This document shows positions 1 to 11,800 of a DNA stretch of 64,000 nucleotides, piece after piece (positions within the stretch are counted from its first letter, which is position 1; every line of letters starts with the position of its first letter). The stretch lies in the NCBI RefSeq assembly GCF_028583425.1, contig NC_072807.1, positions 34,477,001 through 34,541,000 of the forward strand. Reading direction: 5' to 3'. This DNA is from Eublepharis macularius. Taxonomy: Eukaryota; Chordata; Lepidosauria; Squamata; Eublepharidae. The translations under genes and the position numbers were made by a program. The notes beneath the pieces are model-generated. The model did no database searches. It saw nothing but the letters and a program-made list of their open reading frames with translations, and was not told where the DNA came from.

Positions 1-312
1 GTAAAATGTATAAAGCAGGCTGAGTTCCCCCACCATACCTTGTTTCAATGAGTAGATTTCCTCAGCCAACCTGAACGTGCCAAGGCGAGATGGCTTGGGA
101 AGGGGAGAGAAGATGACACAAGCTGTTCAGATGAGCTCACAAATAAGATCATGGAACATCCTGCCAATTCTCAGTGGAGTACACAGAGAGGGACATAAAT
201 AACTACATGCATTGACGCATCATCTTTCTGCACGTTCCATTCTCACTTGAAGGGTCAGAAATGGGCATCTAGTAATTCAAGACCAGAATTACAGGCCTCT
301 GGAGCTTACCTG

Positions 313-508
313 AGAGCCAAGCTACAAGTGACGAATGACACTTGCCTGGCAAGTGAACAGACTCACGTGTATTCCTCTCTGTTCACTTGCCATTCACTTA
401 CGCTCCAGCGCTCCAGCGCAAGTGAATGGCAAGTGAACAGGGAGGAAAACACGTGAGTCTGTTCACTTGCCAGGCAAGTGTCATTCGTCACTTGTAGCTT
501 GGCTCTGA
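313..508. mobile_element. Foldback element, family GAGCCAAGCTACAAGTGAC, copy 1
   Basis: A near-perfect palindrome. The left arm starts gagccaagctacaagtgacg and the right arm ends cgtcacttgtagcttggctc. Further inner blocks (acttgcctggcaagtgaac) are repeated in both arms. No clear target duplication. Confidence 0.8.
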
Positions 509-934
509 GTCCCTCCTTCCCCTTCTACATCAGCAGGCAGTTCCCTGAGCTTGCAGCGCCACAGCGATTTGGTACTAAGAGGTGGAGTCAGCTTAGAGGT
601 GAGGTTCCACTTTGAAAAGCTTGAGATCTGTCGCTCTTGTACCGCCACAGTTGGAAACGGCAGCAGATCATGGCTCACAGAGGCCACGCTCCTTGATTGA
701 TGTGAACATCACCAGTGCACCTCTGCGGGCTAAGGTATAGGACAGGAAACAAAGCAAACGTGAGAGCTGAAAATGCCCTGTGATTCATCGGTCTCAGCAT
801 ACCAAAGTGGCTAAACTTTTATGTTCTGTTAAGTCATGCTGTTGGCTTTAGCTGTGAGGCTGTCATAACAGAATCTCAAGCCACTGAGTAAGAGGTTTAA
901 TTTCTCACGGGTCAGGTAGAGAAAGAACAATCGC

Positions 935-958
935 TCTCTCTCTCTCTCTCTCTCTCTG
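935..958. repeat. (CT)n microsatellite
   Basis: About 12 uninterrupted CT units in intron. Confidence 0.9.
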
Positions 959-1760
959 ACTGCCTTGCTGTTTAAGTGCTGATCTTTACCAAATGTACCA
1001 GGGCAGATTAATCCCCCATTAAAATACTTTTTTTTTTGTTCCAGTACTTAAACAAGGCATGAAGGCATGACTCATTGTGTCAACTAGGTCATACATTAAT
1101 ATATTAATTGGGCAACCAGCAAAGGATATACTTTTTATCCCCAAATGTCTAGTGCAGTGAGCTCATAAGTATGGCTAAGGTGCACAGATGGTGGGAATAC
1201 ACAAGGCTGGCTCAGAAAAGTACTTGGATAATTTTACCCCAGGAAACTTGATTTTGAAAAACAAATGCACGTGGCAGGATCAGGCACTTGATGGCCATCT
1301 TCTCTACAGAGAGGCAGAAGTGGCAGCGGTGTGGCATGGCGCTAAAGGGAACTTGCCAACCAGAAAATGTATTTTTATGGGAGATGTTGCATTCTCATCT
1401 TCTTTTCTCTCCCGTCCTCCCACCAGCTCCCTCACCTATCAAGCTTGGTTTTATTTATGCGTTAAAAGAAACCATAAAGACAAAGGAAAGAAGAAATATT
1501 TCTTCTTCTTTCTGTCCAGTGTAAAGCAAACTGATTTCGCTTCATACTGGCATGTGTGCAATAGCTTTTGCATGATTAGACACAAACATTGCACTGACTG
1601 TGAAAAATATGGGTGTTAAATGAAGGGGACTCTGGTTTCCCAAAGCTTTCGCTTTGTCTTCAGAATGCTGTGAGGTTCTTTGCTGTATGAAAAGAAGAGC
1701 AGGTTTTGTAATAGTTCAGAAACAAAACCGTACCATTCTGCAGAAGCCCCCATCTGAGCT

Positions 1761-1792
<32 letters not shown>

Positions 1793-2037
1793 AACAACAA
1801 CAACATTCAATTTATATACCACCCTTCAGGACAACTTAATGCCCACTCAGAGCGGTTTACAAAGTGTTATTATTACCCCACAACAATCACCCCGTGAGGT
1901 GGGTGGGGCTGAGAGAGCTCCAGAGAACTGTGACTTGCCCAAGGTCACCCAGCTGGCTTCAAGCAGAGGAGTGGGGAATCAAACCCGGCTCTCCAGATTA
2001 GAGTCCTGTGCTCTTAACCACTACACCAAACTGGCTC
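1761..2037 (-). mobile_element. Sauria-type tRNA-derived SINE with AAC tail
   Basis: The minus strand starts gagccagtttggtgtagtgg and gttaagagcacaggactcta, the tRNA-like head, then ggtttgattccccactcctc (B-box region), and ends with gaagggtggtatataaattg and a GTT repeat tail (1761-1803). Confidence 0.8.
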
Positions 2038-2239
2038 ACAGGAGCTAGGTGCTCCTGTGCAAAATGAATAGATAAATTCTGGCATTTCACAGAGTAGGTG
2101 CTTCAGACTGCATCGGGATAGTTTTTGAGAGCTTTGAGTAATCAAAAACTATTCATTTTTGTTAAAAAAACCTGAAATATTCCTGATTTCTCTGAGGGGT
2201 TGATTGTTACTGTGTTTGTCGCGAGATGCTTGTTGGGTT

Positions 2240-2600
2240 CTATGCAGAACAGAGGAGGTTTACACTCAGCAGTAGGAAGCTATAGAACTGAGATGGGAAA
2301 ACTGCATCCATTGGAGACGGAGAAGAATCTAGAGGTAAAGAAGCCGTGCCAAGGTTTGAATGCAGGCTAACTACATGCTGTTGTTTAAACTACAAGAAGG
2401 GAGGTACCGGCTGGACATTAGGAAAAACTTCACGTTAAGAGTAATTCAGCAGTGGAATCGGCTGCCTAGGGCTGTGGTGGGTTCCCCCTTCATTGGCAGT
2501 CTTCAACGAATATTTGTTGGGGATGCTTTAGGCTGTTTCTGCCTTGGGCAGGGGGTTGGACTAGAAGGCCCCTTTCAGCTCCATGATTCTTTGCTTTTTG
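2240..2600 (+). mobile_element. LINE 3' end (CR1/L2-like)
   Basis: The frame from 2360 encodes RLDIRKNFTLRVIQQWNRLP, the end of a reverse-transcriptase polyprotein, and the tail gcagggggttggactagaag plus ctccatgattct is typical of reptile LINE ends. Confidence 0.65.
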
Positions 2601-3987
2601 TTTCATTCTTTTGAGCAGTCACTATAAACGTCCCTGTTTAATGCAATTCATTGTTTCTAAAGGACCTTGGTGTATTTTGGCAGCTGCTGCCATCCTTTAG
2701 GGTAGGATCTGTGATTGGTATAATGCTGTGTGTTTGGAAAAGAGGAAAGATATTGGGGGGGGGGAATTGGAGTGCAGCCCGTGGAAGAGACTGCCATGAC
2801 CCCTTCCCTTTCCACCCCCAGAATCTGGCTTGAAAGAAGGAGCTGTTGGATGGAGGAAGAGCAAAACATACGGAAACGTTTTCAGGTCTTCAGTTTCACT
2901 TTGTTAAGACTTAAGGCGTGCAAACAAAACTCTAGCGTGCCCTGGTTATGCAAGTCCAAGGTGATGCAAAGATCACATTGCAACCTTGCCTTCAGATTCC
3001 GGAGCCTTTTCCAAGCTATTGATCCACGCAGCTGCAATTGTCTTCTGTTCTTGATATCTGTCTGTGTATCTGCGCCAAACGGGTTAGATCTTGCCACCGT
3101 TCAAATTTACTCGCTCATTTCACAGGCTGTTGCGCGACTGATTGAAACAGCGATCGCTGTAAATGGTTTTTCAATTTTCTGCTGCTCTGGTCCTCACACT
3201 CTTCTGCTTTCAGCAGATGTACGTGAGCTCGTGTGCTTTTGCGAGGCACTTCACACGAAAGATTTGATAATCCTGTCTCTAGAAAGAGAAGATTACTTAC
3301 AGCAGCAACTTGATTTCTGGCACCAGTTCAGCTCTGGGTGGCCTTTTTCTCCCCCAAAGGAGAAGAAAGAAAGGAATATCTCTATCATGTGTATACTCAA
3401 GGTTTGGGCGGACATCAAACTTTACCTCTTGGCTGACTAGGCCAAGAAGTAACTGCTGCAGTAACATAGGAGCACTCTGTCTGTAAGCAGCGGTTAAAAG
3501 TCATGTGCAGGAACCCTGCAACAGCAGGAGCGGGAAGCACTAGCATGACATAAGAAGAGATTGCAAGCCCTACATGTGCAGGATGTGGCCCTGCCGTTTT
3601 TCAGTACGAGACAACTGATACATTTTGCATGCACTTTTCATTATTACAGTATCTGTTAGGAAAAGCAGGTTTGCTCTAGTGAAAAAAGCAGCAAGAACTA
3701 GTGCCCCAGACACAAAATAGAGGCTTCCAGTATCCCAGGAGGGATTTCACAGATACATAGAAAAAAATTAACTTCGACGTTTTAAAAAAACGAACTTTCG
3801 GAGGACGGAGCATGCTTATGGCTTGTGGAATGTTGAGGGTTGCTGAAAGTCTGTTGAATGGAAGTGGGAAGAAGAGGGCAATGGGGTAAATTGGTGTACT
3901 CAACTCCCATAAGATTGTTATAGTGCACACTTATGAATACTTTCCTGGGAATAAGCCCTACAATCCAGACCTGTGTCGGATCCTGAG

Positions 3988-4399
3988 TAGAGATGGGCAC
4001 GAACTGGAAAAAAACCGAACCATGTGGTTCATGGTTCATCAAATTTCATGAACTACGAACCACAAACTTTCATGAACCTGGCCCTGGTTCACAAACTGGT
4101 TCGTTTGGTTCATGAAAACGTCACATCCAGGTCAGAAAATCATCACTTCCAGGCTACCAGAAGTTCACTTCCGGGTCAGCAGAAGGTCTACATGAAGTCC
4201 ATCCCCTGTTGCCTAGGAAACTGATCGATTGGCACCAGGCTGTCTGCAGCGACGAACCAAAAAACAAAACAAACGATCCAGCCTAAAGTTCGTGGCGGTT
4301 CATCAGAAATGGGATCTGACCAACTGCTGGTTCACGAACCATGAACCAGCCTGGTTTGTGCTTAATTTTGGTTTGTATTTCGGTTCGTGCCCATCTCTA
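3988..4399. mobile_element. hAT-type MITE, family TAGAGATGGGCACGAAC, copy A
   Basis: Terminal inverted repeats TAGAGATGGGCACGAAC and GTTCGTGCCCATCTCTA. Exact 8-bp target duplication ATCCTGAG at 3980-3987 and 4400-4407. The interior is rich in repeated ggttca/gaacc motifs of both orientations. No transposase frame. Confidence 0.92.
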
Positions 4400-4466
4400 A
4401 TCCTGAGTAGACCTGTTTAGGATGACACTGTAAGTGTTCTGGGGTGGGTACATTTGTGTCCGAGGG

Positions 4467-4493
4467 ATGGATGGATGGATGGACGGATGGATA
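4467..4493. repeat. (GGAT)n microsatellite
   Basis: ggatggatggatggatggac and a further unit, in TMEM266 intron. Confidence 0.85.
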
Positions 4494-4585
4494 CTTCCAA
4501 AAGTGCCACTGAGGCAGTGGCCCTCTTTTTTCAACATAGAAGATCATAGCAGCGCAAAAATGTTTGACATTTGTATACAGTTTTG

Positions 4586-4690
4586 GATGGGTAGCCATGT
4601 TGGTCTGCAGTAGAAGCCCAGTAGCTCCTTAAAGACAAATGAGATTTTCCCGGGTATAAGCTTTCAAGAGACGCTCCTGGTACAGCCTGC
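4586..4690 (-). mobile_element. Penelope-like fragment
   Basis: On the minus strand: cttgaaagcttatacccggg, then gtctttaaggagctactggg and gcagaccaacatggctaccc, the order seen at 53223-53337. Confidence 0.55.
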
Positions 4691-5580
4691 TCGTTCCAAC
4701 AGACTTGGAGTATAATTTAATGACTTCTGCTTTGGTTGCTGTGCCATACTGCATAGTTTATTGTTTATTCTGTTCAGTTTTTTAAATCATACTAGCTCAG
4801 GTTGATCACGCCTGAGTATCTTTAAACCGAGGCCTGTCTTCGACGCAGCATCATGCAGTGATAAAATTCTCCGAGGTGGTAGAGCGTACTGGTTTAGATT
4901 GCTAAGTACAGGATGCTGCTTTAGAAAGCTTCTCTATAAAATCTCTCTGCAAATAACAAAGTAACAGCTCAGGGGGAAAAGGATTTCTGCTTAGCCTGTT
5001 GCCTTCTGTACTTGTTTTCTACTTGGAGGGATTTTTTAATTAATGTAATATAAAAATACAGTCAGTCCACCAACATTCTGTAATGGTGCTGTCCCTTTGC
5101 CATCTCAGTCAGGACTTCTGTACTGCCTTATTCTGCTGCAAGGGTAGACCAGGCCTCACCGCACCCCAGGGTGCACCCCACCCCACCCCAGGGTGCAGCT
5201 CTTGTTGCCCAGCTGATACTGCTAGTCCCAAATGAGAAGTTGTATCTTCTGTTTCAAAAGGATGTGCTTTTGAGTAATACATTAAAACTTAAATGGAGCA
5301 AAAGAAGATTAACTTTAAAGGAACTGAAAGATCTCTTTTTAAAAAAAAAAAATAGAAGACTTGCAAGAAAACCTTTTATCATATTACTAATTAACGGTGG
5401 CTTCTTCAAAGCTGTGAAATGTTTCCCCAGGAAATAGCCGTTCTGTTGCCTATGTTTCATCCGTCATTTTGACAAAACAGCTTTGGTATTTTAAATAAAA
5501 TGGAGACACTGCCCCCTTTTTCAGTGTGGCTGTTGCCTTCTTTTCAAACAACAAAGTGTTCTTTCCTTTGTTTCAAGAAG

Positions 5581-5739
5581 GGCCGTTTCCAGACGGCTTA
5601 CCTGCCTCCGGAACGTTGCACCATCTTGCGGGGAAAACGCAAAATATCGCATTTTCTCGTGCGAGTTTTGCGAGTTTTCGCATTTTCCCCGCAAGATGGT
5701 GCAACGGTCCGGAGGCAGGTAAGCCGTCTGGAAACGGCC
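5581..5739. mobile_element. CpG-rich foldback element next to a TMEM266 exon
   Basis: Arms of about 56 bp, GGCCGTTTCCAGACGGCTTA at the left and its complement at the right, differ at very few bases. They surround a 47-bp loop of cgca/gcgag repeats. A 3-bp flank AAG is present on both sides. CpG-rich in an AT-rich intron, hence probably young. It ends 84 bp before the exon at 5824. Confidence 0.8.
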
Positions 5740-5823
5740 AAGATCTTCGAGGAAACCAATGCAAGCTAATTTAAAGTTGCTTTTCCCCTCCTTTCTCTTT
5801 TTCTCTCCTGTACCTTTCATTAG

Positions 5824-5880
5824 ACTGTTTTGAGAATTGTGGTTCTCGGTATATGGGACTATATTGAAAACAAAATAGAG
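5824..5880 (+). CDS. TMEM266: TMEM266 exon, voltage-sensor segment
   Basis: A 57-nt exon encodes 19 residues, TVLRIVVLGIWDYIENKIE, phase 0 at both ends. It follows a pyrimidine-rich tract ending cattag and is followed by gtaagt. It joins directly to VFDG of the next exon, giving the ENKIE-VFDG junction expected before S3. It is easy to miss because it lies in no long open reading frame. Confidence 0.9.
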
Positions 5881-8800
5881 GTAAGTAAAAGTATTTTAAA
5901 ATCTTTAATAGCATCCCCGTACTCTGCAATGTTCCTTGACTGCTAAAATGAATTTTCACATCAGCTTACCAAAATGAGGAAGGTTTCCTGATCCTTGGTT
6001 TTGTCCTTACCCAGATTTTTGACTCTGCAGTAATACAAAGCTGGTCCTGCAGCTCCCCCACCCGATATTTGAGAATCCCGTTGTGATGTGATTGGGCTGC
6101 TAATTTAGAAAAGGGAAACCCGGGTTCAAGTTCTCACTCTGCCAAGGAGCTCACCTTGGGCTAAGAGATTCTCTCCCAGTCTAATCCACCTCACAGTGTT
6201 GTGAGCAGGGCTTTTTTTCTGGGAAAAGTGGTGGTGGAACTCAGTGGGTTGCCCTCGGAGAAAAAGGTCACATGGCCGGTGGCCCCGCCCCCTGATCTCC
6301 AGACAGAGGGGAGTTGAGATTGCCCTCCGTGCTGAGGCGCAGAGGGCAATCTCAACTTCCCTCTGTCTGGAGATCAGGGGGCGGGGCCACCAGCCATGTG
6401 ACCATTTTCAAGAGCTGAAAAAAAGCCATGGTTGTGAGGATAAAATGAGGGAAAGGAACAATGTACATCACTCTGAATTTTTTGGAGGGAGCGTCGGGTT
6501 AAAAATGTGATAAGTAGGTCCCCAAAGTAGGTTGACTGCGAACTGAAGAGGGATGGTTAGACTTAGACGTGACATTTGCTTAGCTGACTACAATTTGTTA
6601 TTTGCCTTCTCTAAGAATGTGTAACTGCAATTTGTGTCACCCTCCTATTAGGTCTTTGATGGTGCTGTGATCATCTTATCTTTGGCTCCTATGGTGGCTT
6701 CTACCGTGGCTAACGGCCCAAGCAGCCCATGGGATGCTATCAGCCTTATCATCACTCTGAGAATTTGGAGAGTCAAGAGAATCATTGACGGTGAGTCATC
6801 TCTTTCGTTTGCAAACATCCGCTTGAAACCCCGAAAACGGGTCGGTGCTTCTCATTGCTTTGATGCAGAAAACCAGGATTTAGTTGGGTGGCTTTGATTG
6901 CCGTGGTGACACCTCATCCATTTGCTCCCCCCCCCAAAATAGGAAGTCAAGAACTCTGAACTGAAATAGTCCCTAGCTCATTCAATTGTTGGCTTTGTAG
7001 AATATGAAATACAGGGTTTAAAAAAAATATATTGTTTTAATAACAATAACAACAATAATAAATAATTTAATAATAATAATAATAAAAATTTTAAAAAATG
7101 AAATACAGGTCTTAAATATCATTCTTGGCCTGGAAACCAGGATCGAAGTTGTGAGTGATGTGTGGAGGGGAAAAGCTGGGAAATGGGTGTGCGAAAGCAG
7201 CAACCTTTTGTTTTATACAAGTCCCCTCCAGCCAGAGTCCATCCCACCACGTAAGTCATATTGGTTTGAATAGGAGAGCCAGATTTGTGCTTAAATTGCT
7301 CCCCTTGAACATATATACAAAAGTTGCCTTATACAGAGCCAGACGATTGATGGATCTTGGCTCAGCGTTGTCAAGTCTGAAAGGCCGTGCCTTTCCCAAG
7401 TCCCCAGCAGAAAAAACGGTCTTTCCCAAAACCTCCTGCCAGAGATCCTTGCTGTTGGAGATGTCATGGTTTGACCCTGGGACATTCTTCATGTAAAGCT
7501 CTATCACTGGGCGAGATAAATACGACTTCAGACTGAAATAAATGGAACTCAAAAAGGTGCAGTGTTTGCCATGTCTTGCATTCATATGCATTTTTAACAT
7601 GCCATTTACAGCTTTACCCTATGAATATACATGAAGCTGCTTTAGACCGGAATAGTACCGTTAGTCCATGTTTCCTAGTACTGATGAGGCAGAGGTTTTT
7701 ACAAACCATGTTTTCTGAAATTTTTTCCACTGGAGATGGCACTTTATTGCCTTTTTTAAAGGACTTGACTCACCGGGGACCAGGTTACTTAAAGGACAAT
7801 ATTCACGGTGACTAAGCAGGAGTAGTTTTTTCAGAAAGCAAGTCGTGGCTGCTGTTTCTTATAGTTAAGGTCATCTTTCCCAATAAGCTCAAGGATTGCT
7901 TTGTTGTGGTTTTTAGCTTACGTACTGCCAGTCAAAGTAGAAATGGAAATGGTGATTCAGCAATACGAGAAGGCGAAAGTCATCCAAGACGAACAGCTGG
8001 AAAGACTAACTCAGATCTGCCAAGAACAAGGGGTAAGGCCTCTGTATGTGTGAGTGGCTGTGTGTAGATTAGCAGTGATGCATATTTTTCTTGTAGTGAC
8101 AAGTAGAATGTGTGTTTACATATAAAAAAGGCCAGCTGGGCATTTGTGGAAACAGGGCATATATGTATACATACTCTTAAAAAAATTAACTAACAGCAAA
8201 CTTCTGTGTGCAGGTTAGCTAAAATTCAGCACTAATAAAAAGTTATTCCGCAGCCTGCTTGATTCGTGCGCAAATGAACATAGACTCCCCCCCACTTTTA
8301 AATAGCCAGTGCAGGGGCTATGATTCAAAGCAGGGAGGGGGCTAAGGAAGTATTAGGTAATGCAGAGATGGAAGGGGGTGAACAATACAGTGACAGATGA
8401 GTTTTGATTCTACGCACTGGTGTCTAAGCAATGATGATTAATAGTATTATGAGGTGTGCATCTATCGTTCCGCCACCCATTCCCAACAATCCATCTGACT
8501 AATTTTGTAGCTTTAATATTTTCTCAAAACCATAACTTCTAGAAGTCTCAAGAATTCTTGTCTCCTTTCAGCAGAGCTGGTAATTTGTGGAACGTCTTTT
8601 GGTTTTAATGGTAGAGCTATCTTCGCTGGTAATGTTTGTTATCCTTTGTGCAATAACTTTAATTTATTTCTAACTACCAGTCATTTCCCCAGTGGTTGGA
8701 AGGCAGCCGAGATAATTCAATCTAGCCCATAAATCATTCATTTGCAACTGTCTCCTGATTTTTATTATTTATTTCTTTGTTTTTGGTATGGTTACCACCA

Positions 8801-11800
8801 GCAGTGGCCCAAACTAATGGAAGTCAACATTGGATGGTGTCCCAGTAGCAGATAAGTGTTTGGGCAGGGCACGCCGTCCAGAGAACACTACTAGAATAGA
8901 ATAGAATTATTGCTGTTGCATTAGAGAGGAATGAGCTATTGGTTAAAGTGTTCATTGATCTCTCCAAGGCGATGCCAATCATCCCCGGCTGCTGGGCCAT
9001 TAAAGGGAGAAACTATATGATTCACTGATCGTTCATCCCTATGTATATATGTTGTAAAACACCAACGGGGTGGCCCTTTTTATATGCCCAGTCATAAAAC
9101 ATCTTCCCCAGAGGCCTATACCACTTTCTGTCCTTTTATAGCTGTTTATAAATAATTGCTTAGTGCATTGTAAAGTGTGTGTGTGTGTGCGTGCCCGCCC
9201 ATGCGTGTAGAAGGGGGGTACATTTTATTGCACTTCAGTTCTATTGTAAGAGCAGCATATTGCACTTTGTGCAATATGGAGGGATTGTAGGCATTTGTAT
9301 ATCGTGGGAGCCTTTACAACATGTATCATCCAGAACAAACTGAGCTCCTAAATCTGTCCATCCACCCACCTGCCCATCATTCCATCCATCTTAAAGAAAT
9401 GTCAGAGCCACCTTTCTCCCAGATTTAAGGTAGTTTAATCTGCCTTGCGTCTGACTGAGAAAGGCAGATTATAAGTAACGTAAAAATAAATAAATCAGAT
9501 GTTAGTCTGTTGCAGCCAAAAAGTCAGAGAGCATGTTCATTACGAAAACAGCTACCCCCCCCCCCCCCGCCGGAAGGAGATAGATTTGGAAATTAAGTAT
9601 CGTGCTGTGTATGATTCTGGTAACATGAAAATAAAATGGAACAAACTTTCCTAATTAGCTGAATTCACCCCAGAAATCTGCAGCTTAAATTGTACTTCAT
9701 GTGTCAGAAAGTCAAGAATAGGGGGGTTCAGTCTGGATCCAGGGGGAAAAAAACAGATTTTCCCAATCCAAAATCAAATAAGAGAAGCCTGAATGCAGCC
9801 CAGGAACCCAGATCCAGACCCAGGATAAATCCTGGTAAATCGAAGAACCATTGCTGCAGCCCCTGGCTGACTTTTTCCTGGGCTTCTCCTTTTTTTTTCC
9901 CAAGAGGGGAAGGGGAGGAGTGAGGGGGATGTGAGGCAGAGGCAAGAGTAAAGCAGGAAGGGGGTGGGGTGGGGACTGGTCAATCTGTGTAGGAGCTGTG
10001 TTGGGCTAAGTTGCAACAGTGCCCCTTTAGCTTGGTTTGGGCGGAAGTCTCTGTTTTGACATGATTCTCAGATTTGATCTTGGTACCATTGATTCACGTT
10101 GGTTCTGATGGGATTCCATCCATTCCCTTGCTTCATTTTGGTTCTGTTGGACTTCCTTTTATGTTTAGGAATGCACCTTTGGCCACTGGCAGTCTTGACC
10201 CTGTGCATTTCTGCCTGAGAGCCTGCTTGGAAATGTTTCCCCCTTAGGAAACAATGCAGAGTGGCCGGGGGCACCTTCTTCAGGGGCCCATGGAAGTGGA
10301 CCCTGGGGTCCAATCTTACTGACACTTGGGAGGTCTTTAGAGGACAGTCAGCAGTAAGTTCCTTGCAAATTTGGTGAGTTTGCTTGAAAAAATACCACGA
10401 GCCTCAGCTCCCCAGATATCCCCCAAATAGTTATCCCCATAGGGAATAATGGCTGAATAAATCTGGTGTTCTCTAACCCGTCTTAACCAGATTAAAGAGT
10501 CTTTCCTGGATTTCAGGAATCCCGGATTTTGGGGGGAATCCCTGAAACTCGGATCTAGATTTCCCGGATTTTCTTTTTAGTGTATACCCCTAGTCAAGAC
10601 TTGGTGTATGAATTTCTCTCTGTTGGTCATAAGATGGCAGCAAAACCACTTCTTTTGTTATACCTTGTCCAGAGTTGGGCTTCATTCACTATTTTAATTG
10701 TGTGAAATGCTAGGTGGTCTTGCATGTGCCAGAAAGTGATATGACTAGTTCATTTAGGCAAGTGTCTGGTTTGCAAAAGCGTCATTGTCTCCGATCTCTG
10801 GAGCAAAGGCAGGGCATTTAGCAGAGTCGCTTTCTTTCTTCGTAAGAGCTTTCTAGCAGATTTACAGCAACTGAGCTCTGGATTGTGGCCCATTGTGCAA
10901 ACGTCCCATCTTTCGCCTTCCTCCTTTGGGTCTGTTCCATGTCTCCATCTCTGTGGCTTCCCCTTACTTTAGGGCTTTGCTCCTTGCAGTCTCTCTGACC
11001 GTTTTCCAAAGAAAGGGAGGTCAGTGCCACACTAGACTTGGCTCATCCTTCCTAAACACTTTTGAGCTGACCCCAGAAAAGTTGGAGAGCAGTTCTCGCC
11101 TGCTGAACCTCACTCATTGTGATTCCTAGGCAGTCCGTTTGGCCATCCTCTTCCGGGCATTTGTGGGGCTGGCCCCTATCAGAGTGAAAATATGTAAAGG
11201 ATTATTTTGTACCTCACAGCCAAGCTACAAGAGACGAATTACACGAGGAGGAGCACATGCAGGGAGTCGCAATGTTAGCCGGGAGGCTGATTTAAGAGAT
11301 CAGAAGGCTTTGTCAATTCCCCCTCTTTACAGATTGCTGCTCAGAAGGTTTGTTTATTTCCTCTTCGCCTCCTAGAAGGGGACGTGAAACTGACAGAGCC
11401 TTTGGGAAGCAAAGAGGAAATTAACAAACCTTCTGAGCAGGGATCTCACTGGCTCTGTAGAGAGGGGAAATTGACAAAGCTTTCTGATCTCTTTTAAAAC
11501 TCAGCTTCCCGGCTAACATTGCGACTCTCTTCACGTGCTCCTCCTCTTGTAGTTTAGCTCTCAATGAAAATAAAAGCACTTGGAGATCCTGGAATATTGG
11601 GGGTCACTTAGATATGCAGTAGACTGGTGATGGGGTGATTCCGACTGCTGCACTCAGCTAAGAGTGGCATTGTCCTTGATTACCTGGAGCCATCCTCCAT
11701 GCAACAGGACTTCTGCCTTTTAATGTGTCCTAAATCCACCACATGAGGGAGCTGCCTCACCTGGCCTCAGAGGGCTGAAGCTGCGTTATACTGAATCCAA

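Larger units (their letters stand above)
1..5823 (+). other. TMEM266 intron (incomplete at the left)
   Basis: Ends in the acceptor cattag with phase 0. It holds a foldback element (313-508), a CT microsatellite, a Sauria-type SINE, a LINE tail, a hAT element (3988-4399), a Penelope-like fragment and a second foldback (5581-5739). I could not recognise the preceding voltage-sensor exon here. Confidence 0.7.

Noticed and set aside
1616..1822. Minus-strand frame with a poly-Leu run
   Set aside because: Translation of the AAC microsatellite tail of a SINE.
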